Shown here: in pieces, positions 1 through 7,638 of the stretch
Position numbering within the stretch: the first letter of the stretch is position 1
How the letters are laid out: the number at the start of each line of letters is the position of its first letter
The notes under the pieces: generated by a model
Told to the model about the DNA's origin: nothing
Databases searched by the model: none
What the model saw: the letters and a program-made list of their open reading frames with translations, nothing else
Position numbers and translations under genes: made by a program
Virus record (IMG/VR): IMGVR_UViG_3300041402_000314
Location: 1-64,000 of that record
Length of the DNA: 64,000 nucleotides
Direction: 5' to 3' (one strand)
Source of the DNA: a virus

Positions 1-571
1 TAAGAGGCTTGATGTTAGGGATATTATCAGACTTATCACCGATCATTATCTTGATATCAAGCTGTCTCTGAGGGTCTTCTTCCTCCACGAACTCTTTTTT
101 CATAGGGTCATATAGGGAGACACCATCATGCTTCAATAGTTGAACATAGTCCTTATCAGAAGTCACGATAACACTTTTACCATTAGCTGGTAACATTCTT
201 GAAAGAACACCAATAATATCATCGGCTTCTACCCAATTTATGCGAATGATTTTGAACGGAAAAGACTTCTTGATATCTGCCGTGAACTCATCCATATAAG
301 CATAGTATTTATCCCAAGGGAAAACGTCTTGGTCGCGCTTATCTTTCCTATGAGCCTTATAATCAGCAAAGATTTTCTTTCGCCAGTAATTCTTACCGTC
401 CACCGCTATAATTATTTCAGTCGGCCTAAATTTCTTTATATTATAGAACAGGGAATTCATTACCCTATGCTTATGTAATTTGAAATCTGGATTAGGGTCA
501 TTAATAAGACTCATATCAGCAAATAAAGTACGGATACAAAGATGGTTATAGTCTATATAGAGTCTGGACAT
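1..571 (-). CDS. rnh: RNase H / 5'-3' exonuclease (T4 Rnh type), 3' end missing
   Basis: About 190 N-terminal residues are visible; the gene runs off the left edge. It belongs to the FEN/PIN-like 5' nuclease family that in T4 removes RNA primers and trims flaps. Seen: an N-terminal MSRLYIDYNHLC strand, then EADDIIG, TSDKDYVQL and IGDKSDNIP, the acidic metal-binding blocks of this family. The ATG shares one base with the stop codon of the YqeY-like gene upstream, so the two are probably translationally coupled. Confidence 0.93.
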   Translation of the reverse strand, partial: MSRLYIDYNHLCIRTLFADMSLINDPNPDFKLHKHRVMNSLFYNIKKFRPTEIIIAVDGKNYWRKKIFADYKAHRKDKRDQDVFPWDKYYAYMDEFTADIKKSFPFKIIRINWVEADDIIGVLSRMLPANGKSVIVTSDKDYVQLLKHDGVSLYDPMKKEFVEEEDPQRQLDIKIMIGDKSDNIPNIKPL

Positions 572-1026
572 TAAGCTAGATTCTCCCTTACTATTTTACT
601 AGCAAGTTTACCATCAAACATACCATCATAATTTTCTTTGATTAGACCCATCACTTTACCCATATCTTTCATAGATGAAAATCCTGAAGTCTCTATAATG
701 TCGTTAATAATGACAGTCAGCTCATCTTCCCTGAGTTGTATAGGGAGATATACGGAAAATAGTAATTTCTCGGCCTCGCATTCGGCAATTTCTACCGTAA
801 GGCTTTCATTTCCATTTTTCTTTTCCATCACTTTAATGGTCTCATCGATGCCTTTGATAAACTTCTTCACAGTCTGAATGACCTCGGCATCAGTAGAGAT
901 TCTATTAGCATCGTTCTTACCGATCATAGATGCTTCTGAATATAGGGTAGTAAGCGCAGTGGCTTTATCGGTCTCTCTTGCCTTTCTAGCTACAAGAGAG
1001 TCTTCTTTGATTTGATCTATTAACAT
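571..1026 (-). CDS. YqeY/GatB-tail domain protein
   Basis: 151 aa, matching the YqeY-like family (resembles the tail domain of amidotransferase GatB). The start MLIDQIKEDSLVARKAR is typical, and an AGGAGTG ribosome site lies about 7 bases upstream, so this ATG is preferred over one 36 bases further out. Family role is poorly defined; a link to tRNA or aminoacyl-tRNA handling is inferred from GatB and would suit a tRNA-rich phage. First gene after the promoter at 1066-1094, cotranscribed with rnh. Confidence 0.8.
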   Translation of the reverse strand: MLIDQIKEDSLVARKARETDKATALTTLYSEASMIGKNDANRISTDAEVIQTVKKFIKGIDETIKVMEKKNGNESLTVEIAECEAEKLLFSVYLPIQLREDELTVIINDIIETSGFSSMKDMGKVMGLIKENYDGMFDGKLASKIVRENLA

Positions 1027-1065
1027 TATAATCACTCCTAAACGAATATTCACATAATCCAATAC

Positions 1066-1094
1066 ATTATACCAAAAAGGTATGATGTTGTCAA
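1066..1094 (-). promoter_or_regulatory. sigma-70-type promoter
   Basis: Leftward TTGACA (1089-1094), 17-bp spacer, TATAAT (1066-1071). Drives the YqeY-like gene and rnh. Confidence 0.85.
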
Positions 1095-1097
1095 GTT

Positions 1098-1310
1098 TTA
1101 CTTATTATCCAATATGGCTATCCCCAAACATAACAGTATAGCTATTACAAAGAGGAAAGCTACGCCACCAAAGAATAATACAAATGGTAGCCATAGCGGA
1201 GATAATACCCATAACCATGACCAATCTATTGTCTCAGTAACCTTTAAGATAATAAAAATTAAGGTTAAAGGGATAGTTGGTAAGGTTATTACTACTTTAT
1301 TATTTTGCAT
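1098..1310 (-). CDS. small two-span membrane protein
   Basis: 70 aa with two hydrophobic segments (about 8-24 and 36-65) around the motif DWSWLWVLSPLWLPF. I recall similar short proteins in T4-like phages under uninformative names; function unknown. Inner-membrane location is inferred. It overlaps the preceding zinc-finger gene by 11 bases. Confidence 0.7.
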   Translation of the reverse strand: MQNNKVVITLPTIPLTLIFIILKVTETIDWSWLWVLSPLWLPFVLFFGGVAFLFVIAILLCLGIAILDNK

Positions 1311-1566
1311 TTCTCTGGATTTCTACTTTAGCACCAGCTACCATGCTTTTCTTGAGACACTTACAGAGAATATGATTCCTAGATTCTACCTGTATAGCGG
1401 TATAACCTCTACCATAACACTTATTACAGTTGGCCTTTGGCTTAAACTTCTTTACGGTCTCTTCAAACTCCTTTGCTTCCAAGAAAGATGGAATAAAGCT
1501 TTCTACATCCATTAAGTCCTTAACTGCGTCCAACATACTATTCATTTTACTCGGTGCTTCTACCAT
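1300..1566 (-). CDS. DnaJ-type cysteine-motif protein
   Basis: 88 aa with CNKCYGRGY near residue 47 and a CKC further on, a half zinc-binding site like the DnaJ Cys-rich repeat. Function unknown. Overlaps both neighbours, as expected in a packed phage operon. Confidence 0.65.
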   Translation of the reverse strand: MVEAPSKMNSMLDAVKDLMDVESFIPSFLEAKEFEETVKKFKPKANCNKCYGRGYTAIQVESRNHILCKCLKKSMVAGAKVEIQRNAK

Positions 1567-1981
1567 TTTCTTCCTCCGTTTTGTTTACATAATTGGCTAC
1601 ATCACCTAAAGTTGTACACCATTTACCGCCATTCTTTTCAATCATTTTACCAACCGCAGTGAGAGACCTGAATTGACCCGCATCAAAAAACTTAGTTCCG
1701 TTAAAGTCTGTTATAATAGGCTCGGTAAGAAAACAGAAAATAGTCTTCTCAGGTCTTTTATTCGAGTCATCCGTGACTTCTGCTATCGAATAAACTCCAG
1801 TCATTTCAGGAGTAATCACATATAGAACAAAATCACATGATTCTCTTTGTTTGATCTCTTCCGCCATACAATCTGGAGTCCAATCATCTACCACTGGATT
1901 GAAATAATCAATTGTAAGCATAGGTATTAATTTCTCTCTCCACGTACTGTTATTACATGTCCCTCCGAGGAAGACTTTCAT
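1547..1981 (-). CDS. nucleoside 2-deoxyribosyltransferase-like protein
   Basis: 144 aa. The start MKVFLGGTCNNSTWRE, then FNPVVDDWTPDC and DFVLYVITPEMTGVYSIAE, match the nucleoside 2-deoxyribosyltransferase-like family (Pfam PF15891 from memory). Related enzymes exchange bases on deoxyribonucleosides or cleave N-glycosidic bonds; the true substrate here cannot be read from sequence. Ends inside the start of the zinc-finger gene downstream. Confidence 0.75.
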   Translation of the reverse strand: MKVFLGGTCNNSTWREKLIPMLTIDYFNPVVDDWTPDCMAEEIKQRESCDFVLYVITPEMTGVYSIAEVTDDSNKRPEKTIFCFLTEPIITDFNGTKFFDAGQFRSLTAVGKMIEKNGGKWCTTLGDVANYVNKTEEENGRSTE

Positions 1982-1992
1982 ATTTTATCTCC

Positions 1993-2703
1993 TTATATCT
2001 CCGTACAGATTACTTGAATTATTTCTCTACTAGGCATTAATATAGCCGTTAGTTTAGCACCTTCTATCTTACCACATGCGGTATCAATATTTATAGCAGC
2101 TAATTCATCAAGTCTTTTGATATGCTGGACTTCATGATCAGGAGTATGGCCTATTACTTGTATTTTATCCATAACCGCCAATTCATCTCTATTCCACATT
2201 AAATCCATGTTGCTTTTATCGGTTCCGTCATCCCATTTTCCTACCATAAATTCACCAGTAGCTCTCATTGGATGAATACCAGCATGAGAAAGAATGAAAT
2301 CATCGGTCTCTATAAAAATAGGCATCGATAATAGGTATTCCATATGGTCATCAGGTACTTGACAATTAGAACTAATAGTATAGCTCCCATACATATCAGG
2401 CACTTCAAAGGATTCACCACCGTAACTTCTTATGGTTTTATCACCACCATTCATTTCAAAGATACTTTCATCATATTCCTTTGTACCATTAAGGAAGTCG
2501 AGAAACATATCTTCATGATTTCCTCGGACGGCCTTGATATTATTATCCATACAAAGCTGTACAACTCCCTTAGAGTCTGGTCCTCGGTCTACTAGGTCTC
2601 CTACAGAGTATATTTGCTTGATGTCATCAGGAAGAGCATCTAAGAGCCTCTGGAGAGCATCTATACATCCATGTATATCACCTATCACGGCAGTCCTATT
2701 CAT
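1993..2703 (-). CDS. Ser/Thr protein phosphatase-like metallophosphoesterase
   Basis: 236 aa. Contains the metal-binding series GDIHGC, GDLVDRGPDS, RGNHEDMF and a late SHAGIHP, as in lambda phosphatase and bacterial PrpA. It likely hydrolyses phosphoprotein or small phosphoesters. An AAGGGA ribosome site fits the second ATG (MNRTAVIGDIHG) better than the one 6 bases upstream. Overlaps the end of the zinc-ribbon gene before it. Confidence 0.88.
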   Translation of the reverse strand: MNRTAVIGDIHGCIDALQRLLDALPDDIKQIYSVGDLVDRGPDSKGVVQLCMDNNIKAVRGNHEDMFLDFLNGTKEYDESIFEMNGGDKTIRSYGGESFEVPDMYGSYTISSNCQVPDDHMEYLLSMPIFIETDDFILSHAGIHPMRATGEFMVGKWDDGTDKSNMDLMWNRDELAVMDKIQVIGHTPDHEVQHIKRLDELAAINIDTACGKIEGAKLTAILMPSREIIQVICTEI

Positions 2704-2896
2704 TATCATTTCCCTTTAATTTAAAACCAATGATTTCACCAGTTCCTATCCACGTTTCCCTATATTCATATCGACCTATTTTCTTTACTAAGTCCTCATT
2801 ACCGCACTCAGGACATACTTCGTGTTCCCAAACTTTTTCAAACCAGCCACAATCACATGTTGATGTCTTTACGTATTTTCCTAAACTGCTCTTCAT
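2696..2896 (-). CDS. zinc-ribbon protein
   Basis: 66 aa with two cysteine pairs, CDC (residues 14-16) and CPEC (about 28-31), enough for one zinc ribbon. No family recognised. Ends in TAG and overlaps the phosphatase start. Confidence 0.7.
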   Translation of the reverse strand: MKSSLGKYVKTSTCDCGWFEKVWEHEVCPECGNEDLVKKIGRYEYRETWIGTGEIIGFKLKGNDNE

Positions 2897-2915
2897 TCTC
2901 TATCTTCCTTATATT

Positions 2916-2989
2916 TGGAGCTGGCGATGAGATTTGAACTCACATATCAAGGGTTGCAGCCAAGCACCTAGCCATTCGGACACACCAGC
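2916..2989 (-). tRNA. tRNA-Cys (GCA)
   Basis: 74 nt, CCA encoded. Acceptor GCTGGTG pairs with CGCCAGC, discriminator U73 as in Cys tRNAs, loop CTGCAAC. The anticodon stem is poor, with two T-T mismatches. Confidence 0.75.
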
Positions 2990-2995
2990 TTATTT

Positions 2996-3148
2996 TTAAT
3001 ATACCTTCTTATAAAATCTCCAAAATATCTTATCATAGGAGATAGGGGTTTCATCACCATCCCATTCAACAAACATCATTGCTGGAAAAACCAATTCATC
3101 TTTTATGGTTGATACTTTCTTACCAGTATAAAAGAAATATTTCTTCAT
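2996..3148 (-). CDS. small unknown protein
   Basis: 50 aa, starting MKKYFFYTGKK. The ATG follows directly on the TAA of the upstream gene (TAAATG) with a GGAG ribosome site. Ends 7 bases before tRNA-Cys. No family recognised. Confidence 0.6.
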   Translation of the reverse strand: MKKYFFYTGKKVSTIKDELVFPAMMFVEWDGDETPISYDKIFWRFYKKVY

Positions 3149-3403
3149 TTATTTCTCCGTTTCGATTATCGCAAATACTAAAGCGTTTCCAAATTCTATT
3201 ATCCAAGTACCGTCTTCGGTTATGTCCGTATCTGGGATTCTTTTATTTATAGCACTCCACAAACTATATTTAGCCTGTCTGGTGTCCTCTTTTCTATATT
3301 CGTCCCATAGTCTCCATAACGTTTTTGCATCGGTATCATAAAACTTAAAAATCCTTGGTTCGAATTTTTTCTCTTCCTTCTTTCTCTTCAGAAATTCAAA
3401 CAT
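3149..3403 (-). CDS. unknown protein
   Basis: 84 aa, starting MFEFLKRKKEEKKFEPR. Charged N-terminus followed by a likely alpha/beta domain. No family recognised; coupled to the 50-aa gene downstream. Confidence 0.6.
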   Translation of the reverse strand: MFEFLKRKKEEKKFEPRIFKFYDTDAKTLWRLWDEYRKEDTRQAKYSLWSAINKRIPDTDITEDGTWIIEFGNALVFAIIETEK

Positions 3404-3415
3404 CTATCTCTCCAT

Positions 3416-3508
3416 TTATATGTATAAACCAAATCCTAGAACTGCTATCATAACGCCTAGAGCTATCATAACTCCTAGAACTTTAACTACTACCATCGCT
3501 TCTTTCAC
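3416..3508 (-). CDS. 30-aa single-span membrane peptide
   Basis: Starts with GTG behind a GAGG site; after VKEAMVVVK almost everything is hydrophobic, making one transmembrane helix. Too short for family assignment. The 140 bases upstream to the promoter hold no other gene. Confidence 0.4.
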   Translation of the reverse strand: MKEAMVVVKVLGVMIALGVMIAVLGFGLYI

Positions 3509-3651
3509 TTTCTTTATCCTCGTTATTTTAAATTGTGTCGCGGTAAGTGTGTTTTCAAGACAACCTATCCGCCTCCCTCCCTAAAGGTGAACGATTTGTA
3601 TGAGATGTTTCAGGGACGATCTCAATTTTGTCATTCCAAATTATGAAGTAT

Positions 3652-3680
3652 ATTATACCAAATCAGTTATCATTTGTCAA
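3652..3680 (-). promoter_or_regulatory. sigma-70-type promoter
   Basis: Leftward TTGACA (3675-3680), 17 bp, TATAAT (3652-3657). The TTGA also supplies the TGA stop of the endonuclease gene upstream. Confidence 0.85.
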
Positions 3681-4351
3681 GTTATATTTTTCTTATTATT
3701 TCTTCTATTGTTAGCTTGTTCTTCATCCGTAGCCCATCTACAATTTGATGGTTCATAATTGCCGTCATTGTCTATCCTATCTATAGACAATCCCACTGGT
3801 CTTTCTCCCATATCTTCTAAGAAATTGATAATACCATCTTTAGATAACCATCTCTCACAAATTGTAATTCCTCTACCACCATAATCTTTATATGCTTTAG
3901 TTTTTTTATTATAGCATCTCGTTTTCATACCATGTAATGTGCGATATTCCACAGTATTTCTTTTTCCGTGAATAATCGAATGGGTATTAAGTTTTTCTTT
4001 ATGTAAACATCCACATGATTTAGTCGCTCCTGTTCTAACTTTGGTTGCTTGGGTTATTATATTACCACCACATTCACATTCGAACAACCAATCCATATGT
4101 TTATATCTACGAGGTGTTGGTTTAATCGCTGTTAATTTGTTAAACTTCTGACCCGTTATATCTCTTTTCTCTCTATCTATACACCCACATGATTTTATAT
4201 TACCTCGTTTGATAAGTTTCATGTCTTTAACAACTTCATTTCCACAATCACATTTTAATAACCAGAATGTCTTTTTATTTTCTCGGTAAGAAAAATCAAC
4301 AGCCGTTAATCTACCAAACTTTTGACTAGTATAATCTTTCCTAGGTGGCAT
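3677..4351 (-). CDS. HNH/AP2-type homing endonuclease, copy 1
   Basis: 224 aa. Two N-terminal zinc-like repeats of the form [10 protein letters not shown]...CDCGN...KSCGC (about 10-60 and 70-125) precede a C-terminal nuclease-like block with [26 protein letters not shown] and [11 protein letters not shown], a layout common in phage homing endonucleases. Immediately downstream of a related gene (4364-5029), so the pair looks like a tandem duplication or two sibling mobile genes. Stop is TGA inside a promoter. Confidence 0.8.
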   Translation of the reverse strand: MPPRKDYTSQKFGRLTAVDFSYRENKKTFWLLKCDCGNEVVKDMKLIKRGNIKSCGCIDREKRDITGQKFNKLTAIKPTPRRYKHMDWLFECECGGNIITQATKVRTGATKSCGCLHKEKLNTHSIIHGKRNTVEYRTLHGMKTRCYNKKTKAYKDYGGRGITICERWLSKDGIINFLEDMGERPVGLSIDRIDNDGNYEPSNCRWATDEEQANNRRNNKKNIT

Positions 4352-4363
4352 AATTAATCCTTC

Positions 4364-5029
4364 TTATTTTTTCTTAGATCGTCTCTTATTGTTCTCTTGC
4401 TCTTTTTTGGTAGCCCACCTACAGTTGGAAGGTTCATAGTTACCATCATTATATATTCTGTCAATGGACAATCCTTCTGGTCTCTCACCCATATCTTCTA
4501 AGAAATTAACAAAACCGTCTTTACCTAACCATCTTTCACAAACTGTTATCCCTCTACCACCATAGTTTTTATATCCAGTTGCCTTTTCATTAGCACATCT
4601 CTGTTTCATACTACCCCAACTAATGTATGTTCTGGTGCGAATAGCACCATGTTTATAATTAGGATTTACACAACCACAAGTTTTCTTTTCACCTTTTCTT
4701 AATGCGTTACTTCTAGTGGTTATTTTATTCCCACAATCACATATACATTTCCAATATACCGCACCAAAATTATTTTTATGAGAAAATTCAACAGCAGTCA
4801 ATTTACCAAATTTCTGTCCAGATATGTCTAATCTTTTAGGTATACACCCACAAGATTTCGTAAATCCTCTTCGTAAAGAAGCTCCAGCAATATTTTTTTC
4901 ATTTCCACAATCACATAGGCATTTCCAGTAAGCTTTTTTATGTTTGCTGAAATGAGAAAACTTTATAATAGCCAACTTACCAAACTTTTGTCCAGTATAA
5001 TCTTTAACTCTATACGGTAGTTTGTTCAT
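4364..5029 (-). CDS. HNH/AP2-type homing endonuclease, copy 2
   Basis: 221 aa, same layout as the gene at 3677-4351: two GQKFGKL...CDCGN...KSCGC repeats, then YGGRGITVCERW, DMGERPEGLSIDRI and [11 protein letters not shown]. The C-terminal blocks are near-identical, while the N-terminal repeats have drifted and could set different DNA targets. The N-terminal repeats may bind DNA (inference). Confidence 0.8.
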   Translation of the reverse strand: MNKLPYRVKDYTGQKFGKLAIIKFSHFSKHKKAYWKCLCDCGNEKNIAGASLRRGFTKSCGCIPKRLDISGQKFGKLTAVEFSHKNNFGAVYWKCICDCGNKITTRSNALRKGEKKTCGCVNPNYKHGAIRTRTYISWGSMKQRCANEKATGYKNYGGRGITVCERWLGKDGFVNFLEDMGERPEGLSIDRIYNDGNYEPSNCRWATKKEQENNKRRSKKK

Positions 5030-5035
5030 AATACT

Positions 5036-5230
5036 CTAACCTTTATAACCCAAGTGGGAGTCATATTCTTTACCTTCTTTCTTATTTTGTATTACGTATA
5101 TTTCGTGGGTACAAGACTCACAGCGATAGATAAATTTCAGGGGAGAGGTATAAATGGCTTCACCACTATACCTATATTCGGAACCACATTGACATTGGAT
5201 ATCTAACTTCTCTTCAACAGACATAAACAT
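5036..5230 (-). CDS. zinc-ribbon protein
   Basis: 64 aa with CQC (about 13-15) and CESC (about 37-40). Two ATGs (MFM...) are both near an AGGAG site. No specific family. Confidence 0.6.
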   Translation of the reverse strand: MFMSVEEKLDIQCQCGSEYRYSGEAIYTSPLKFIYRCESCTHEIYVIQNKKEGKEYDSHLGYKG

Positions 5231-5245
5231 TGCTCCTAATCAAAT

Positions 5246-5320
5246 TGGTAGGTGAGGTAGGATTCGAACCTACAATCATATCCTTATGAAAGATACAAGG
5301 CTGACCACAACCACACACCC
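5246..5320 (-). tRNA. tRNA with CAT anticodon (Met elongator or Ile2)
   Basis: 75 nt, CCA encoded; anticodon loop TTCATAA; canonical T-arm GTAGG/CCTAC with TTCGAAT loop. It lacks initiator features. Whether it reads ATG, or ATA after lysidine modification, cannot be settled here. Confidence 0.88.
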
Positions 5321-5330
5321 AAAAACATTT

Positions 5331-5413
5331 ATTCATCCTACACAACGGTTGTACTTACCGTCCCTCTAGCCCATGTGACGTATATACGTTAGAGTCCACA
5401 TCCTCGGAAGAAT
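5331..5413 (-). ncRNA. candidate structured RNA, stem-closed
   Basis: Ends ATTCTTCC/GGATGAAT pair with one mismatch. Inside are CTCTA/TAGAG around a self-complementary ACGTATATACGT, and ACGGT/ACCGT with a 7-nt loop. Sits between tRNA genes, has no reading frame and no CCA. Confidence 0.3.
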
Positions 5414-5425
5414 AAAATATCAAAA

Positions 5426-5500
5426 TGGTGGTCTTACCCGGAACCGAACCGAGATTTTGCGATTATCAGTCGCGTGTTCTTCCAGTTGAACTATAAGACC
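5426..5500 (-). tRNA. tRNA-Ile (GAT)
   Basis: 75 nt. Acceptor GGTCTTA/TAAGACC perfect, A73, CCA encoded, loop CTGATAA on a CGCGA/TCGCA stem. Confidence 0.93.
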
Positions 5501-5507
5501 GTAAATT

Positions 5508-5579
5508 TGGGAGCGAGGCCAGAAATCGAATCTGGGAATTCGGGATATGAACCCAAATGGAATACCAACTCTCCTCGCG
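5508..5579 (-). tRNA. initiator tRNA-fMet (CAT)
   Basis: 72 nt, CCA encoded. Two initiator hallmarks: base 1 (C) is unpaired against U72, and the anticodon stem ends in GGG/CCC around loop TTCATAT. The D-loop is short. Confidence 0.82.
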
Positions 5580-5591
5580 ACAATTATTATT

Positions 5592-5667
5592 TGGTACGCC
5601 TACGAGGACTCGAACCTCGATTCTAGGTTTAGAAGACCTATGCCTTATCCTGTTAGACGATAGGCGC
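5592..5667 (-). tRNA. tRNA-Arg (TCT)
   Basis: 76 nt. Acceptor GCGCCTA/TAGGCGT, CCA encoded, loop CTTCTAA on a TAGGT/ACCTA stem, canonical T-arm. Confidence 0.94.
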
Positions 5668-5677
5668 ACGATTATTT

Positions 5678-5822
5678 TGGTGTGAGTAGGGGGAATTAAA
5701 CCCATCATGCAACTACTAAGAGTGATCAAGCTCCTTTCGCCAACCTCCCTGCTTCGTCGCGAGAGCGCACATTGTATATGTCTCCCATTGTATCCACAGT
5801 GTACTACCTGTACTTTACCCAC
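5678..5822 (-). ncRNA. 145-nt tRNA-like RNA with CCA end
   Basis: The ends form a tRNA-type acceptor (GTGGGTA with TACTCAC, extendable by 2 bp), A73 and CCA, preceded by a T-arm-like hairpin with loop TTTAATT. A D-arm-like GTAC/GTAC hairpin follows the 5' acceptor. About 70 extra bases sit where the anticodon arm should be. Could be an interrupted tRNA, a pseudogene or a novel RNA. Confidence 0.45.
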
Positions 5823-5836
5823 ACATTTATTTTAAT

Positions 5837-5915
5837 GGGCGGTAAGTCTTGGCTCTTAACCGATGGCATATTCATACCTCCTCTTTAAAGTTGGTTGCAA
5901 ATGCACTTACCGCCC
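5837..5915 (-). ncRNA. candidate cloverleaf-like RNA without CCA
   Basis: 79 nt closed by an 11-bp perfect stem (GGGCGGTAAGT with ACTTACCGCCC). Inside are TGCA/TGCA, GGTAT/ATGCC with a 4-nt loop, and a short GG/CC hairpin. It also contains AGGAGG followed by ATG, so a tiny 21-codon frame cannot be excluded. Confidence 0.35.
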
Positions 5916-5925
5916 GATTTTATTT

Positions 5926-6001
5926 TTGTGCGTCTGGTGGGAGTCGAACCCACTACCGTTGGTTTTAGAAACCACGACTCTAGCCGTTGAGTTACAGACG
6001 C
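5926..6001 (-). tRNA. tRNA with CTA anticodon (amber-reading)
   Basis: 76 nt. Acceptor GCGTCTG/CAGACGC, D-stem ACTC/GAGT, T-arm GTGGG/CCCAC are all canonical. The anticodon loop is TTCTAAA, giving CTA, which reads UAG. The 3' end is ACAA, so CCA must be repaired. A 27-43 G-A mismatch is present. Confidence 0.8.
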
Positions 6002-6008
6002 GAACTAA

Positions 6009-6302
6009 TTAAATTAATCTCATACTCTTAAAATGATCATTGTTTCCAAGACTAGCTATAGCAGTCATTTGATCGCCTATATCAGGCTCTCTGAAACTTA
6101 TGTGACATATTCTATCACACTCCAACTTCTTTGTCAAGCTAATTAATTCGTTCTCGTCTCTAATACTTAAATAGACTAGGGTTCCGTTATCCCAATCAGT
6201 GTCGCGGTTGCGAAGGACATACTCAGCTAAAGCATGACCTCCCTGTACCGCCTGTTGGGATTTACTTAAGTCCTTACGCACCACAACATACAGCTTCTTC
6301 AT
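6009..6302 (-). CDS. peptidyl-tRNA hydrolase, Pth2 type
   Basis: 97 aa, shorter than the usual 115-120. VVVRKDLSKSQQAVQGGHA matches the N-terminal Pth2 motif, and FREPDIGDQMTAIA matches its C-terminal catalytic part. Pth2 releases peptides from peptidyl-tRNA. Placement inside a tRNA island supports a role in recycling or protecting tRNAs. Its start lies inside the end of the 6274-6567 gene. Confidence 0.82.
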   Translation of the reverse strand: MKKLYVVVRKDLSKSQQAVQGGHALAEYVLRNRDTDWDNGTLVYLSIRDENELISLTKKLECDRICHISFREPDIGDQMTAIASLGNNDHFKSMRLI

Positions 6303-6567
6303 TTACTACCTCCCTTGGCTCTATGCTCATCTTTATTTGATTAACATAGGTCATGTTTGGAGCATTACCATTCCGAATATCAGATTCAATTTCTTCCATT
6401 GATCTACCTCTCAGAAGGCAATAAGCTATATGGTGATGCCTAGCTTCGTATCTAAGCCTCAGAAGACCTTCTACGTAGCCATATTCAGACCCTTTTCTGA
6501 GTCCTTTCTTTTCTTTGATCTCTTTAGCGAGACCTTTAATATGTTGCTTTAATTCTATAAATTTCAT
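6274..6567 (-). CDS. unknown phage protein
   Basis: 97 aa, basic helical N-terminal half (MKFIELKQHIKGLAKEIKEK). The second ATG is chosen because GGAG lies 6 bases upstream. I think similar proteins occur in T4-like phages; no function known. Overlaps the Pth2 start. Confidence 0.65.
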   Translation of the reverse strand: MKFIELKQHIKGLAKEIKEKKGLRKGSEYGYVEGLLRLRYEARHHHIAYCLLRGRSMEEIESDIRNGNAPNMTYVNQIKMSIEPREVVNEEAVCCGA

Positions 6568-6639
6568 GTTGTTCTCCATCGTTAAGGTTAAAGATATAGT
6601 TAAATTTCCATATACCCTTACTCTGGAGGACTTCTTTCA

Positions 6640-6804
6640 TTATAACTCTAAAGCATTATTTTCTCCTTTTAAAAGTTTGTTGATCGCTTCTTTAGCTTCA
6701 GCGAGTTTCTTAACATCCGAAAGCTCATCTAAAGACTCTTGTAATTCCTTTGAAAAACTGTATGTAGCGGAATCTGGATATGTGCTTACTTTAGGTCTAA
6801 ACAT
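6640..6804 (-). CDS. 54-aa unknown protein
   Basis: Starts MFRPKVSTYPDSATYS and is followed by a charged helix (KELQESLDELSDVKKLAEAKE). Complete frame ending in TAA. No family recognised. Confidence 0.5.
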   Translation of the reverse strand: MFRPKVSTYPDSATYSFSKELQESLDELSDVKKLAEAKEAINKLLKGENNALEL

Positions 6805-6962
6805 CGTTTATTCCTCTTGTATTTTATACCTTTCCAGAATTCACAATTTTTACCGCTATCGATATCGGTTCTACAATCATGATACTCACATATACCGCTA
6901 TTACCTTTCATATGTTTCATTCTGGTAAAATCTATACAATTTCCACAATTTTTACGTTTCAT
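6786..6962 (-). CDS. Cys-rich zinc-binding small protein
   Basis: 58 aa from MKRKNCGNCIDF; cysteines in CGNC, CEYHDC and NCEFW, a likely single zinc site. This ATG overlaps the end of the gene before; an outer TTG is also possible. Confidence 0.6.
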   Translation of the reverse strand: MKRKNCGNCIDFTRMKHMKGNSGICEYHDCRTDIDSGKNCEFWKGIKYKRNKRCLDLK

Positions 6963-7167
6963 ATGAACTTTTGATATGAACGATATCCTCAAGAAATGTA
7001 TTTTCTTTACCGTTGAAATAATTAGCAGCGTTTGTTACGGCTTTAATCATAGCTTCATCATCACCTCTACAAGGATAACCTCCTTCAATATGTTTGTTAA
7101 TTTCTTTTAATATTACATCCAACTCTTCTAACTGTGATTCTGTTATTTCATCATTGCTTATATCCAT
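6952..7167 (-). CDS. unknown acidic protein
   Basis: 71 aa, starting MDISNDEITESQLEELDV. Mostly helical by composition. First gene after tRNA (7187-7261). No family recognised. Confidence 0.55.
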   Translation of the reverse strand: MDISNDEITESQLEELDVILKEINKHIEGGYPCRGDDEAMIKAVTNAANYFNGKENTFLEDIVHIKSSYET

Positions 7168-7186
7168 AACACAATTCCTTAAATTT

Positions 7187-7261
7187 TGGTAGCGAAGATC
7201 GGATTCGAACCGATGATTCTCGCCTTATGAGGACGATGAGATGACCACTTCTCTACTTCGC
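7187..7261 (-). tRNA. tRNA with CAT anticodon (Met elongator or Ile2)
   Basis: 75 nt, CCA encoded. Loop CTCATAA on a TCGTC/GGCGA stem; T-arm ATCGG/CCGAT. Not an initiator: base 1 is G and paired. Confidence 0.88.
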
Positions 7262-7274
7262 GACATTTAATTGT

Positions 7275-7499
7275 TTATTTATTTTCACTTAACCAAGATA
7301 GAAATTTTTGTAAAAGTTCTTTATTTATACTCCATTCAGTACCTTGATATCCTATTTGTTCCTCTTCATCATCTAAAGTATCTAAATATTCTAATACTTT
7401 AAGAGACACATAATTATTAGAATATTTTTTTATATCCATCTCTACATGATCAGCATATACATCTAAAATTTTTAACTTTTTCTTATCTTTAGCTTTCAT
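7275..7499 (-). CDS. unknown protein
   Basis: 74 aa, lysine-rich start (MKAKDKKKLKILDV), acidic middle (DTLDDEEEQIG). No family recognised. Confidence 0.55.
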   Translation of the reverse strand: MKAKDKKKLKILDVYADHVEMDIKKYSNNYVSLKVLEYLDTLDDEEEQIGYQGTEWSINKELLQKFLSWLSENK

Positions 7500-7521
7500 A
7501 ATAAACTCCCATCAATTAGAT

Positions 7522-7622
7522 TGTCGAATGCGAGACCAGCCTGTGAAGTCTTCCACCATCAAGGTTGCTTAAACTCGCGTTTTCAGGCTTGTATCCAAGG
7601 TGCTGATTTTGAGTTTTCGACA
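7522..7622 (-). ncRNA. candidate stem-closed RNA
   Basis: 101 nt bounded by TGTCGAA/TTCGACA, a perfect 7-bp pair. Inner possibilities are AGCCTG/CAGGCT, CTTG/CAAG and GTGGAAG/CTTCAC. No coding frame. With the next element it fills the gene-free gap 7500-7738. Confidence 0.3.
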
Positions 7623-7638
7623 AAATTTAATTATAGAG

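Noticed and set aside
5466-5822. Open leftward frame of 118 codons across several tRNA genes
   Set aside because: It reads through tRNA-fMet and tRNA-Arg and the tRNA-like RNA; composition and lack of a ribosome site show it is a by-product.
5678-5822. tmRNA
   Set aside because: No G3-U70 pair, no tag-like frame and far too short; kept as tRNA-like RNA instead.
6536-6640. 34-codon frame (MKEVLQSKGIWKF) overlapping the gene at 6567
   Set aside because: Has a TAATG overlap but no ribosome site; most of it lies inside the next gene in another frame.
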